31,213 nucleotides of DNA from assembly GCA_009731375.1 (NCBI GenBank), contig BJOX01000046.1, forward strand, positions 204,146-235,358, read 5' to 3'. How positions within the stretch are numbered: position 1 is the first letter of the stretch; each line of letters opens with the position of its first letter. Under the pieces are notes generated by a model. It ran no database searches and was not told where the DNA came from. It saw only the letters and a list, made by a program, of their open reading frames with translations. The position numbers and the translations under genes are program-made. The stretch comes from Paulinella micropora (lineage: Eukaryota; Cercozoa; Imbricatea; Euglyphida). Shown in pieces: positions 1 through 9,020 of this stretch.

Positions 1-1068
1 TACCGCTTATCCAGTCCCCAAGGTTTGTTAGACCGTGGCGACAAAGGATGCCGGACCGAATCTTACTGTTCTCCTTTTCAATTGCATCGTAGTCTACGGG
101 CGTGGGGGTCGTGCTATCCGAGGTGGGTTGACGAGTCGCATTGAAGTACGTTTTGTCCATTTGGAGTAACCGTGCCGCGACTTCGGCCCATTTCACGGGG
201 GAGATTATAAGATCCTGTTTGTTGGGGTGTATGTCCGTGATCGCCTCTGGGGCGTCAGTAGCCTCCACTTCTAGGACCCCATCTTGGGCTCCGATATCTA
301 AATAGATCCACGTAAAGCGCGGGGGTCTTTGCGTGGTTTTAGGAGTTGTTTGAGTGTGTTGTGGCGGATAACTGGTAGGAGGACCCGTTGGGGGCTCAGC
401 CACGGTTCTCTTGATGGCGGAAAGTAGCTCTTGTCCGGGTGGTATCGTCGATCATGTCGGAGGAGTATATTACACTCTACTGGTTGGCAGTTGATAAGGA
501 TAGAGTGTGGTTTTCTGTGTCGAATGTGTCCTATAACCTCGTGCAGTTTCAGCGTGTACCAGCATGGGATGAGGCATACGTGGTCTTGGAACAGGATGGT
601 TTCCATGATGTGGCGTGGACATGGCTTTGTCTGTCCCGGGTGGGAATCCAGGGAGGGGATGATTATCTTGGTACCCATGGCTGCGGTTAAGAGCAGCATT
701 TCTAAGACCCACTGTGCCGCTGAGGGGGGCATCTGGGTGTGGTATGTGCTCCATGGTGGGGATTTGGGGTCTGGGACGGTGATGGGGAGTTTCGGATTGG
801 GGAGGACTTTCGGCCACTTTGGGGTGGGATCTATGTTGGCTGCTATGCATGCAAGGCCTACTTGGCGTTGGGTCCCGGTTAATATCGGGGAGGCAAGGCG
901 GCCTGTGAGGGGTCGTGTTACCCATGAGGGTGGTGGTTTCGGTAGGTCGGGACATTTGGAGAGGTATTTGCGCAGGACGTGGGAATTGGAAGGTATGTGC
1001 CCGTGCTTGTACAGTGAAGATGTTTGTGTCCATGGGAGGCCGGCCGGTGCATTAAGGCGGGATTCCAT
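1..1068 (-). CDS. ORF2 of a mobile-element-like locus, N-terminal part, with a frame break, running off the left edge
   Basis: An ATG at 1068-1066 begins 14 bases after the ORF1 stop. The frame continues to about base 450, with credible protein such as AAQWVLEMLLLTAAMGTK. After that the coding-like frame changes: from 451 down to base 1 another frame is open with PPGQELLSAIKRTV and RFTWIYLDIGAQDGVLEVEA. The original frame meets a stop at 300-298, and the second frame has stops at 472-470 and 454-452, so a small indel near 440-455 (or an assembly error) has split the ORF. I recognise no endonuclease, reverse transcriptase or transposase motif in the visible 350 or so residues; any such domain would lie to the left of the window. 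The tight ORF1/ORF2 spacing and shared strand suggest one bicistronic element. Function is unknown. Confidence 0.5.
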
Positions 1069-1082
1069 ATGGACTGCCTGGT

Positions 1083-4000
1083 TCAGAAGAGAAAGTTGCT
1101 TCTTTGTTCTTCCTCATTGCGGACCCTGTCTGTTAGTTTACGTAGTTTCTTGATCTTCAGGGCGAGGCGGTGGTGCCAGTGTTTGGGATCTCTTTTACGT
1201 ATTGGGTGGGCGTCGCAGAGGTCTTGATGTGGTAGTGGGTCGGTTGGGTTGGCAGCGGCGATGGGGGGCTGAGGCGCCATGGTGGGTTTGGATGGCTTAA
1301 TCTGATTGTATACCAGTACTGTTCCATGTTTTCCTATGAATCCCAATCCCTGTTTAGGAGGGAGAATAGACAGTTTGGTATCGTCAAGGCATATCCATGT
1401 CCCGTCGGGTTGGGGGGTCAGGAATACCAGGTGGGGGAGCTCCTGGTCTGGGGCGCTCCGTCTGCAAATAGCTCCGTCTAGTGTATATCCGTGCTGACCC
1501 TTACCTCCCCAGCTATCAGGCTTGACCCAGAGTTTTTCCGGGATCGTCAAGCGAGGCGGGGGCAGATCTTTTATAATCTTGTCGCGCTGTGGTAAGGGAT
1601 GTTGGCCTGGGTTGGTGTGTGTGATGGCGAACCAAAGGGTCAAGGGTCTGTTCATTAGGGACTGTTCTGTCTCAAGGGTGTGGCTGCAGCGGGAGCACTT
1701 GCGGTCGTCCTGGCGTCTGCGCCAATGTTGCAGGAGGGATTCCAGGGAGAGTTGAGATCCTGGGAGGGGCCTGTCCTGGGGAGTATGCAATTCAATGATG
1801 GGATCAATGCGTTCGCTGGATGTTGATCCACCGCAAGCGTAGCATTGGCTGCTGGAGGTGATTTGACATTGCCATTTTGAGATTATGTTGCTCCCATCCT
1901 GGTCTTCGATCATTCGAAGGAGAGCGTGGATACCTTTTATGGCCTTGTGGATGGTTCCTGGATGGCCTGGTTTGAAGGTGGGGTGCAGGTGTGACAGGGC
2001 TGTTGCATCCCCAAGCCACGGTACTCTTAGGGGGGCCCAGGTGCCCATCCCTCTCTTGGGGGTCAGGGTTGTCAGAGTATTACTGATGAGATGGAGGGTG
2101 TGTTGAGGTGAGCCCGATTGAGGCAGTCTCTGTTGCCGCGTCCATGCTTGTACAGTTTGTGGTAAGTCCCGTGTTGATGCTAATGCTTGCATGGTGGTAA
2201 TGATCCAGCACATGGTTCCAGGGTTATGGATTCCTCGGCGGTTGCACGTGTTCCCTGTGGGGAGTGGCTCCTTGGACGGCTGGGTAGTGGCAGTGGACTT
2301 TCTCTTTCCCCCTACCTGCGTGTGGATATCGACATGGGGTTCCCGGGGCGGCTGTTGGCGTTTAGGCCCAAGGGGCTTTCCTCCCTTCCCTGGGGGTTGT
2401 CGATGGGAAGGCGTGGGCAACCTCATGGTCCGCTGGGGCTCATGGTCTCTGGCTGCTGGAGTAAACTCACTGCTAATGTGTATCTTCCGCCGCCGGACTG
2501 TGACGATTCGCGGAGGCGGATGAAGTGTCGCTTGGAGCACTTCTGCGTTTTGGTCTTTCCCGTCGCGTTTTGGTGAGCCTTCATCTCCTTCTGCGGTTGA
2601 GTCTGTCTCGTCCTGGGCTCCTAAGGCGGCCTCGGATTGGTTTTCCTCCCCCTCCGATTGGTCCACCCCTTCCGATGCGTCTTGATTTTCCTCCCTTTCC
2701 GATTCGGATTGGTTGTCATCACCTTTCTCCTCTGATTGGTTTTTCTCCTCTTCCGATTCGTCCGCGTCTTCGGATGAGCTGGACGACGAGGTCGAGTTTG
2801 ATGGGTCCTCGAGTGGACTTCGCTGTGTAGTGAATGAGACCCGTTTACCCGGAGGTCCCTGTTTTGTGGAGAGGAGTGGGGCTGGTGCCTGGCGGTGGGT
2901 CTTCAGTTGGGTAGCTGGTTCAGATTTTACCACGGCCTTGGGCGGGGGTCCCTTCTTAGTATTCGAAGGAGCCTTGGACTTCGCTGTTCTCGGAGTCTGT
3001 GTCGGCTTTTGTGGTTTGGCCGCTGTGAGCGCTATCTGTCTTGGGGGTGCCTGTGGGTTCTTCTGTTTCCCCTGTTGGAGTGTCAGTGAAGCGGGGGATG
3101 GTGTAGGATGTGGTGGTTGTTTCGGTTTAGTTGGTGGGGGTTGCTCCCCTTTCGCCGGGCCTGTGGTTGGGGGTACCTCCACGGCGTGGGTAAGCTTGGC
3201 ACGTTTAGCTTTCATCTTCATGCGTTGCCGGTACCGCTTCATGGCTCGTTTAGTGTGTTGGACAGGTATGGGTGTGACCGGGTTGGAAGCTTGTCGTGGA
3301 GCAGGTGGACGCTGTATAGGTGGTGGGGCCTCTTGCAAGGCCGGGATAGTCGTGGTTGTGGGAGGGACGGTCAGCGCCGCCCAGATACTCTTGGTCGCCC
3401 ATTGTAGGTGTAGTGGTGGCGTGGGCGGCCATTGTGCACCGGGGAGGTTGTCCGGAAGCACCAGGAGGGTTTTCCAATCTTGCTGGGTCGCCCAGATGTC
3501 CCGTTCCCACGATGGGGTGCCTACAGTGTTGGCCTTGGCAGATGCCGCTGCTATGGTTTTAATTTGGGAAATCTGGTCATATCCCAGTTGGATCAAGGGG
3601 TTTTGCAGAAGTGTGCTGATGGTGAATTCGCCCAGGAGCTGCTGGACGGGGAGGGATGGTCGGGGGAGATGGGTTTGCGACAGGGGGTGTGGGGTCTCCC
3701 CGGATCCGAATATAAAATGATCCGGGGCTGGCATCCCCTGAGGGAGTAGCGTAGAGGGGTGGGGTGAGGATGAGGTGAGCGGTGATGGAAGGAGTGTCTT
3801 ATTAGCTCTCCTAACGATCGCCTGCCTCTTTTTCGGTGGCGGTTCGCAAGGGTTTGGATCCTCCCTCCCTGTCCTCATGGTGGATAAAGTCAGCATGCCT
3901 GCACGATTCCGTGCTGGCTGTGGTCGTTCGTTGTTCAGGGCATCCTGGGGTTCGGTCCGAGCAGAAGGGGAGATCTTTCCGGTCTCTCCTGGCATTCCAG

Positions 4001-4889
4001 TGATGGGAAGGATCCCTCGAGCGGGGCCTGCGGATGTGGTAGTCGAGGCTCCCTGTCTCGATGTATCTGAGCGTTTCCTATCCGTATCCCCGGCGTGCCC
4101 ACCCGTGGTCAACTGGCATGCTGGGCGGTCTGTGGGAGGGCGGGTTCCCTGTGCAGTTGGGTTTTGGGGGGGATTAGGTGTCGCCCGGTCCCTGGGTTGT
4201 ATCCATGCTTGGTAACCGCTTGGGGAGGAAAGGAAGGTTTTGACGTGCAATTCGATGGTGTCCTCTTCCGTGCCGGCTGTGTGGTTGAGCGGACCTGCTA
4301 CGACGCCTAGCTCTACCTTCTTGTGAATGACTTCAGCTGTGCCGAGCGCAGATATCCAGTCCTTGACTTCCTGCTGTATAGGCAGGGTGGGTCCCTGTAA
4401 CTGGTATGTGTTCGGGTGGAGCCAAATTATGAGGGGGTTGTTCCTGCTCGGCACGGACCTGAGGCTGGGTGTCTGACCAAATGTGGTTCCTACTAGCTCT
4501 CGTTTGAGGGTCTTGGAGAGGATGAGCAGGGTCCATTGCCTCCTGGGGCTTGTAAGGAGCAGGGGGGTCAGCACGTGCTTGTAGTATGATCGTTGTCTCA
4601 GAAACCTCGTGATCTGTCTACTTATGTCTTGGGGGCCCGGAGGTGAGAGGATATGATTAGTAAGTAGGCATTGGCGGTGCTCCCCGAAGTCTGCCCTGAG
4701 TTTTAGGATCTGTGTGATCTTGCTTCCGATCTCCGGGATGGGGTTATAGGTGCGGCCGGGAGTGGGAGCATGTTGGGAGGTGGGTGACTTGTCCCTGATC
4801 CCAGTGGGTTTTTTGAATCTTCCTGGGACATCTTGGTTTCTCCCGTGTCTCGTTGAGTTCTGGTTAATGTCAGGCGGATCGGAGGTTGT
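1083..4889 (-). CDS. ORF1: long Pro-rich protein with acidic Ser/Glu repeats and a C-terminal USP-like (C19) protease domain
   Basis: The frame is open from 4889 (after a TAA at 4892-4890) to a TGA at 1085-1083. No ATG was seen in its upstream part; the first GTG (4574) gives 1163 residues. Numbered from there, residues 1-580 are Pro/Gln/Thr-rich with basic stretches (RYRQRMKMKAKRAK). Around 590-680 is a Ser/Glu/Asp-rich stretch with repeated NQSE. From about 777 is a ubiquitin-specific-protease-like domain: Cys box GIHNPGTMCW (Cys789), CYAC at 911-914, CSRC at 960-963, then a His box with YTLDGAI (Tyr1030), His1048, WICLDD (Asp1064/1065) and closing VLVYNQI. In family C19 these are the nucleophile, zinc ribbon, catalytic His and Asp. 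The basic C-terminus (KIKKLRK) could bind nucleic acid. The 14-base spacing to ORF2 suggests a mobile element rather than a host deubiquitinase. The missing start and the neighbouring frame break suggest decay. Confidence 0.6.
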   Translation of the reverse strand, partial: TTSDPPDINQNSTRHGRNQDVPGRFKKPTGIRDKSPTSQHAPTPGRTYNPIPEIGSKITQILKLRADFGEHRQCLLTNHILSPPGPQDISRQITRFLRQRSYYKHVLTPLLLTSPRRQWTLLILSKTLKRELVGTTFGQTPSLRSVPSRNNPLIIWLHPNTYQLQGPTLPIQQEVKDWISALGTAEVIHKKVELGVVAGPLNHTAGTEEDTIELHVKTFLSSPSGYQAWIQPRDRATPNPPQNPTAQGTRPPTDRPACQLTTGGHAGDTDRKRSDTSRQGASTTTSAGPARGILPITGMPGETGKISPSARTEPQDALNNERPQPARNRAGMLTLSTMRTGREDPNPCEPPPKKRQAIVRRANKTLLPSPLTSSSPHPSTLLPQGMPAPDHFIFGSGETPHPLSQTHLPRPSLPVQQLLGEFTISTLLQNPLIQLGYDQISQIKTIAAASAKANTVGTPSWERDIWATQQDWKTLLVLPDNLPGAQWPPTPPLHLQWATKSIWAALTVPPTTTTIPALQEAPPPIQRPPAPRQASNPVTPIPVQHTKRAMKRYRQRMKMKAKRAKLTHAVEVPPTTGPAKGEQPPPTKPKQPPHPTPSPASLTLQQGKQKNPQAPPRQIALTAAKPQKPTQTPRTAKSKAPSNTKKGPPPKAVVKSEPATQLKTHRQAPAPLLSTKQGPPGKRVSFTTQRSPLEDPSNSTSSSSSSEDADESEEEKNQSEEKGDDNQSESEREENQDASEGVDQSEGEENQSEAALGAQDETDSTAEGDEGSPKRDGKDQNAEVLQATLHPPPRIVTVRRRKIHISSEFTPAARDHEPQRTMRLPTPSHRQPPGKGGKPLGPKRQQPPREPHVDIHTQVGGKRKSTATTQPSKEPLPTGNTCNRRGIHNPGTMCWIITTMQALASTRDLPQTVQAWTRQQRLPQSGSPQHTLHLISNTLTTLTPKRGMGTWAPLRVPWLGDATALSHLHPTFKPGHPGTIHKAIKGIHALLRMIEDQDGSNIISKWQCQITSSSQCYACGGSTSSERIDPIIELHTPQDRPLPGSQLSLESLLQHWRRRQDDRKCSRCSHTLETEQSLMNRPLTLWFAITHTNPGQHPLPQRDKIIKDLPPPRLTIPEKLWVKPDSWGGKGQHGYTLDGAICRRSAPDQELPHLVFLTPQPDGTWICLDDTKLSILPPKQGLGFIGKHGTVLVYNQIKPSKPTMAPQPPIAAANPTDPLPHQDLCDAHPIRKRDPKHWHHRLALKIKKLRKLTDRVRNEEEQRSNFLF
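1296..2246 (-). other. USP-like cysteine protease domain inside ORF1
   Basis: The domain spans roughly residues 777-1093 of ORF1. The Cys codon is at 2210-2208, the His codon at 1433-1431, and the DD pair lies 16-17 residues after the His, as in the USP pattern of His, about 12 residues, Trp, x3, Asp-Asp. Departures from consensus: the Cys box reads NPGTMCW instead of NxGNTCY, so the oxyanion-hole Asn is replaced (Gly-Thr-Met-Cys), and Pro precedes the catalytic His where Gly is usual. It may therefore be a weak or inactive enzyme, or a divergent family. Confidence 0.55.
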
Positions 4890-5113
4890 TTATCCCGAGG
4901 GGCTCCTGCCGATGAAGTAGCATCAGGATGGGGTGGGCGTTCGTCCCCTTGGTCGCCGAGGGGGGATGAGGTATTCTGGGTTTGGTGTGTCGGTGTTATT
5001 TGGGTCCCTGGCCGTGTAGGGGGGGAGGACCCGCCCCAATTGCCCTGGTCCACTTGTGACTGGCCACCTCCTATCTGCCTCAGTCGTACCAGGTGAAAAC
5101 AAACAAGCAGCAA
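4703..5113 (-). pseudogene. Possible displaced N-terminal segment of ORF1
   Basis: An open frame directly upstream of ORF1, in a different phase, encodes a Pro/Thr/Gln-rich stretch (for example PPTRPGTQITPTHQTQ) of the same composition as the N-terminal half of ORF1. The two frames overlap for about 190 bases (4703-4889), and ORF1 has no ATG of its own in that interval. This suggests that ORF1 originally began here and was split by a frameshift near 4880-4895. There is no ATG in this frame either (it opens with TTG), so the true start may be further upstream or joined by splicing. No domain was recognised. Confidence 0.3.
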
Positions 5114-5718
5114 AGCTAGAAAATGCTGTTCAATGCGTAGTGTGAATGCTCAACGGGGTCAGGGAGCGTACCCGTGCTCACTGCTCCACTTGACGCTTCT
5201 TTTTTTGCCGTACCGGTGATTGTTTCGCGTGGCACACACGCAACACCTTCGTCGCTCCAGCGCGAGCCAGGATGCAGTCAATTGATGGTTGATTAAAATG
5301 ACCTTTGACGTAATGACCGGTTTTTTTTCATAGTTCGCTTAAATATGACGGAATTATTTAATACAAACAAAGTACTGCTAATATTGCCACGTTTGTGGCT
5401 TAAAAACTTGAACAATCCACAAGATCCACAAACCACAAATGTGGATTGCCGGGTTAAGGGTTAAAAGTCGTTAGTGGAAAAAACTTGAATAGTTCACTCA
5501 TTAAAATGACAGCTCAGCCGAGGTCTCGTAAGTCACGTGATAGTAGCTATATAGTAAACTACTGTACTATCAAATCAATAAAATTATTAAAATAATCACG
5601 GGCTCGGGATAATAGGAAGTGCATGTATTGCCCGGCCACAAAAGGTAGATTAGTAGCGTGTGCAAGACAATATTGAAAAGAAAGACTTGAAAGAAAAGAA
5701 AGAACTGAGAAGAACTTG
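5114..5718. other. Non-coding stretch upstream of ORF1
   Basis: No credible gene. It holds an inverted repeat (CAATCCACA at 5413-5421, TGTGGATTG at 5440-5448) and AT-rich sequence, and becomes purine-rich before the GAA tract. It could include the 5' end or promoter of the ORF1/ORF2 element, but no terminus is recognisable. Confidence 0.4.
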
Positions 5719-5887
5719 AGAAGAAGAAGAAGAAGAAGAAGAAGAAGAAGAAGAAGAAGAAGAAGAAGAAGAAGAAGAAGAAGAAGAAGAAGAAGAAGAA
5801 GAAGAAGAAGAAGAAGAAGAAGAAGAAGAAGAAGAAGAAGAAGAAGAAGAAGAACACGAAGAAGAAGAAGAAGAGGAAGAAGAAGAA

Positions 5888-5919
<32 letters not shown>

Positions 5920-5969
5920 AGAGGAAGAAGAGGAAGAGGAAGAAGAAGAAGAAGAAGAAGAAGAAGAAG
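5719..5969. repeat. (GAA)n microsatellite with GAG/GGA variants
   Basis: About 250 bases of nearly uninterrupted GAA units, ending three bases before the left LTR. The reading frames through it (poly-Arg, poly-Ser, poly-Leu) are artefacts of the repeat. Confidence 0.97.
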
Positions 5970-5972
5970 CAA

Positions 5973-6232
5973 TGGACAATTTATTAATATAGTATTTAGT
6001 CATATCGGCCTCTACATAGTTATTAATATTTCTGGTACTGGTGGCAGTCAGTTCCTTTATAGGACTGATCATTGCTTTTACCTATTTACTCATTTGTATT
6101 TCCTTTATTGAAGTTTAGGTGGGTAGATAGTTCAAATTGATTGAGCCCGTGTTGGGTTCAGTTTCCTTCTGTCTTAATAAAGACCAAGTGGCGTCTACAG
6201 AATGGGAACCCCGGCAACCTCGTAACGTTACA
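5973..6232 (+). repeat. Left (5') LTR of element 1
   Basis: TG...CA repeat matched by 8139-8404. It contains AATAAA at 6176-6181, about 50 bases before its end, a plausible polyadenylation signal. Confidence 0.85.
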
Positions 6233-6234
6233 AT

Positions 6235-6247
6235 GGGTTATGTAGCC
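6235..6247 (+). promoter_or_regulatory. Primer-binding site, element 1 (Met-tRNA anticodon-arm type)
   Basis: GGGTTATGTAGCC lies two bases after the left LTR. Its complement contains CATAACCC, the anticodon (CAT) plus 3' stem of an initiator-type Met tRNA. Drosophila copia is primed by such an internal half-tRNA fragment. The same core (GGTTATG, one base, AGCC) follows the LTR of element 2. Confidence 0.5.
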
Positions 6248-8127
6248 TTGGTGGTGCTTTGTCTGCGCAGAGCTGGAGCTATGCTGCAAGCTGGGAAAAC
6301 CGCAAGTGGGGGGAGGTAAAGTCTGGGCAGGGAATTGTAGAGGTGTTCTTCGACCATCGTGATGGCGGCAAAAGTCCAGCTGCTAGGCTGGGGAGCATTT
6401 TCGTTTTGAGACCTGCGGTGATCAGACTCTGAGTTGCTCGGTAGAGCATTGGACAGACTTTTTAGTTGGTTGGGTCAAGGACCCAGTGGCGTCAGCTAAA
6501 AGCAAGTTCTGAATTTTGAATTTTATGGTAAGGAGACCTAGGGCTGCTACTACGGGCAATCGGGTAGCTAGTTCAGTCGAGGGGTCTCGAGCTCCATCTA
6601 GGGTGATCCCTAGAGGTAAGAGTTAGATTGCCGTCCGGGAAGACACCTGGGCGTTAGAGTGACGGTCGGAAAGAAACTTAGAGTGGTTCCCACCGTAAAG
6701 GCAGCATGATGGTCAGAAGGACCGCTGCAAGTCAAGGTGTGGCAGCCCCTCCAAGGGCGACACCTGAGAACAATGTAGAATGTTTGAGGACAAAAGGGGA
6801 GTGCAGCAAGAAAGGCACGAAAGACTTGTTCGTTTGCCATGTTGGCAAAAATGTTGACAAAATTTACCGGTGGTTACGGACATTTTTTCAAAAAGTTGGC
6901 TGGGCAGCAGGTGGTTGTGTTTGCTGTTTTCGTTCCTGGCGTGCTCTGTGGTGTGTGCTCTGGCATTTTGAGCTATGCAACAGTTTGGGGACATCGTGTG
7001 CGTCGTTTTCTGCGCTTTTGGTGCAGTGGCTTGGACCTGTCAAGGTCTTTGTTGGACATTGGTTGGACTTTTTTAAGGTGAAGGAGGAAATCTGTTCTCG
7101 TTGAGCTGAGGATCAAGTTTTGGCTTGGAATTTCGACGTTTTTATTTGCAGTAGGTGTTTGCAAGGTTGTATGCTTTTAGTGAGCAGTTTTCGTTTTTGA
7201 CTGCAGTAGGACTTTGAGTCTTCTTGGTTGGGGTCGGATATTGACATGGGACTTTAATTATATAAGCTCTGGTTAAGGAAGGGGGAGTGCTGAATGTTAT
7301 TTCTTTTCTTTCGCTTGTGTTTCGGCGTGGCTTCCAAAAGCATACCTAAAACCTTGGTTCGTTTTGGGCATGGATTGGAGGAGTTTTGGACGTCGGGGAG
7401 ACCTGGTCCAACATGCGACGCGGGAATTATTTTGTGTTTGTTCCTTTTTGGGACCGTGGACAGCTGTCGCTCTTCTCTCTTCTCTCCTTTCTCTCTGATA
7501 TTATTGGTTGGCAGTGGGTAAGGACCCTTGGACCTGTTGTACTGCTCAGTTCCTTTTCTTTCCTCTTACATATTGGATAAGAAGTTAGGGGGAGATACAT
7601 GTTTGTGTGTGATCATATTTACATACGTGTTTGCTTTGGGCAGTTTGTGATTATGAATTGCATTATCGTCGTGGTTGTTGCTGCGAGTATGTGTGAGTTA
7701 TTATTTGGCAGAGGAGACATACTCATATTTGAGGAAGATTGTTTGTTGTGCTCATCCTCATTTGTTTGTTTGTTGTGCTCCTGAGACTGTGCTGAACATA
7801 CATTACTTATTGTATTGACGTTGACATATAAATATATGTATCTTCATATTGCGTGGTGGTCATTTGTCGCGCGAATGGTGTGGATTACATAGTAAGTGGA
7901 TAGTATTCGTTACAGTGTTGCTATATTGCCGAACTCCACTGGAAACGTAGGATAGCTCCCTTGCTCATAAATAGTATTAATAATGATGTTGATGTGCGTA
8001 ATGCTTAAAGGTGTGTTTAGGTTTTGCTGTTTGAGTTGTGACCATATTTTATTAAATAACTTGTTTGGCTGTTGTCTGGCTTCATGACATTTACTATGTT
8101 GGCACATATCGGCCACTATTCCTAAAT
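6248..8127 (+). other. Non-coding interior of element 1
   Basis: No conserved protein in any frame. The first 500 bases contain hairpin-forming sequences, such as CTAGGG/CCCTAG at 6598-6613 and ACGGT (6662-6666) with ACCGT (6692-6696), as expected for a packaged leader RNA. AGGGGGAG occurs at 7280-7287 and 7587-7594, in addition to the terminal copy. Confidence 0.5.
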
Positions 8128-8135
8128 AGGGGGAG
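8128..8135 (+). promoter_or_regulatory. Polypurine tract, element 1
   Basis: AGGGGGAG three bases before the TG of the right LTR, identical to the octamer adjoining the 3' LTR of element 2 on its own strand. The usual role is the plus-strand primer in reverse transcription. Confidence 0.65.
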
Positions 8136-8138
8136 CAA

Positions 8139-8404
8139 TGGACAATTTATTACTATAGTATTTAGTCATATCGGCCTCTACATAGTTATTAATATTTCTG
8201 GTACTGGTGGCAGTCAGTTCCTTTAAAGGACTGATCATTGCTTTTACCTATTTACTCATTTGTATTTCCTTTATTCAAGTCTAGGCGGGTAGATAGTTCA
8301 AATTGATTGAGCCAGTGTTGGGTTCAGTTTCCTTCTGTCTTAATAAAGACCAAGTGGCGTCTACAGAATGGGAACCCCTCCCCCGGCAACCTCGTAACGT
8401 TACA
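8139..8404 (+). repeat. Right (3') LTR of element 1
   Basis: Second copy of the 260-base repeat, with AATAAA at 8342-8347 and a 6-base insertion in its C-rich run near 8380. GAA repeats follow within a few bases. Confidence 0.85.
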
Positions 8405-8406
8405 AT

Positions 8407-8430
8407 CAGAAGAAGAAGAAGAAGAAGAAG

Positions 8431-8461
<31 letters not shown>

Positions 8462-9020
8462 TTCAAGAAGAAGAAGAAGAAGAAGAAGAAGAAGAAGAAG
8501 AAGAAGAAGAAGAAGAAGAAGAAGAAGAACTTGAGAAGAAGAAGAAGAAGAAGAAGAAGAAGAAGAAGAAGAAGACTCTTTGAAGAAGACGAAGAAGACT
8601 CTTTGAAGAAGACGAAGAAGAAGAAGAAGAAGAAGAAGAAGAAGAAGAAGAAGAAGAAGAAGAAGAAGAAGAGTTGAAGAGTTGAAGAGTTGAAGAAGAA
8701 GAAGAAGAAGAAGAAGAAGAAGAAGAAGAAGAAGAAGAAGAAGAAGAAGAAGAAGAAGAAGAAGAAGAAGAAGAAGAAGAAACAGAAGACTCGAAGAAGA
8801 AGAAGAAGAAGAAGAAGAAGAAGAAAAAGAAGAAGAAGAAGAAAAAGAAGAAGAAGAAGAAGAAGAAGAAGAAGAAGAAGAAGAAGAAGAAGAAGAAGAA
8901 GAAGAAGAAGAAGAAGAAGAAGAAGAAGAAGAAGAAGAAGAAGAAGAAGAAGAAGAAGAAGAAACAGAAGAAGAAGAAACAGAAGACTCGAAGAAGAAGA
9001 AGAAGAAGAAGAAGAAGAAG
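8407..9020. repeat. (GAA)n microsatellite cluster
   Basis: About 600 bases of GAA units broken by short interruptions that are themselves repeated (GACTC, TTGAAGAG, ACAGAAGA). No coding value despite open frames. Confidence 0.97.

Larger units (their letters stand above)
5973..8404 (+). mobile_element. Non-autonomous LTR retrotransposon (element 1)
   Basis: Two direct repeats of 260 and 266 bases (5973-6232 and 8139-8404) begin TGGACAATTT and end GTTACA. They differ by about six substitutions and one 6-base indel (about 2-3% divergence). A primer-site-like GGGTTATGTAGCC follows the left copy, and a polypurine tract AGGGGGAG precedes the right copy. The 1.9-kb interior has no gag, protease, integrase or RT reading frame, so it would need proteins in trans. 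Both flanks are GAA repeats, so a target-site duplication cannot be read. The exact LTR ends are also uncertain, because AGCAATGG and ACAAT are shared just outside the TG..CA limits. The primer site links it to copia-type elements. Confidence 0.8.

Noticed and set aside
431-1153. Plus-strand frames opposite ORF2
   Set aside because: Antisense shadow of the better-supported minus-strand frame; no motif.
2713-3720. 335-residue plus-strand frame opposite ORF1
   Set aside because: Shadow of ORF1; its Gly/Ser/Cys-rich composition reflects complementing Pro-rich codons.
5559-6111. Long poly-Arg, poly-Ser and poly-Leu reading frames
   Set aside because: They translate a GAA microsatellite in three frames and carry no complex sequence.
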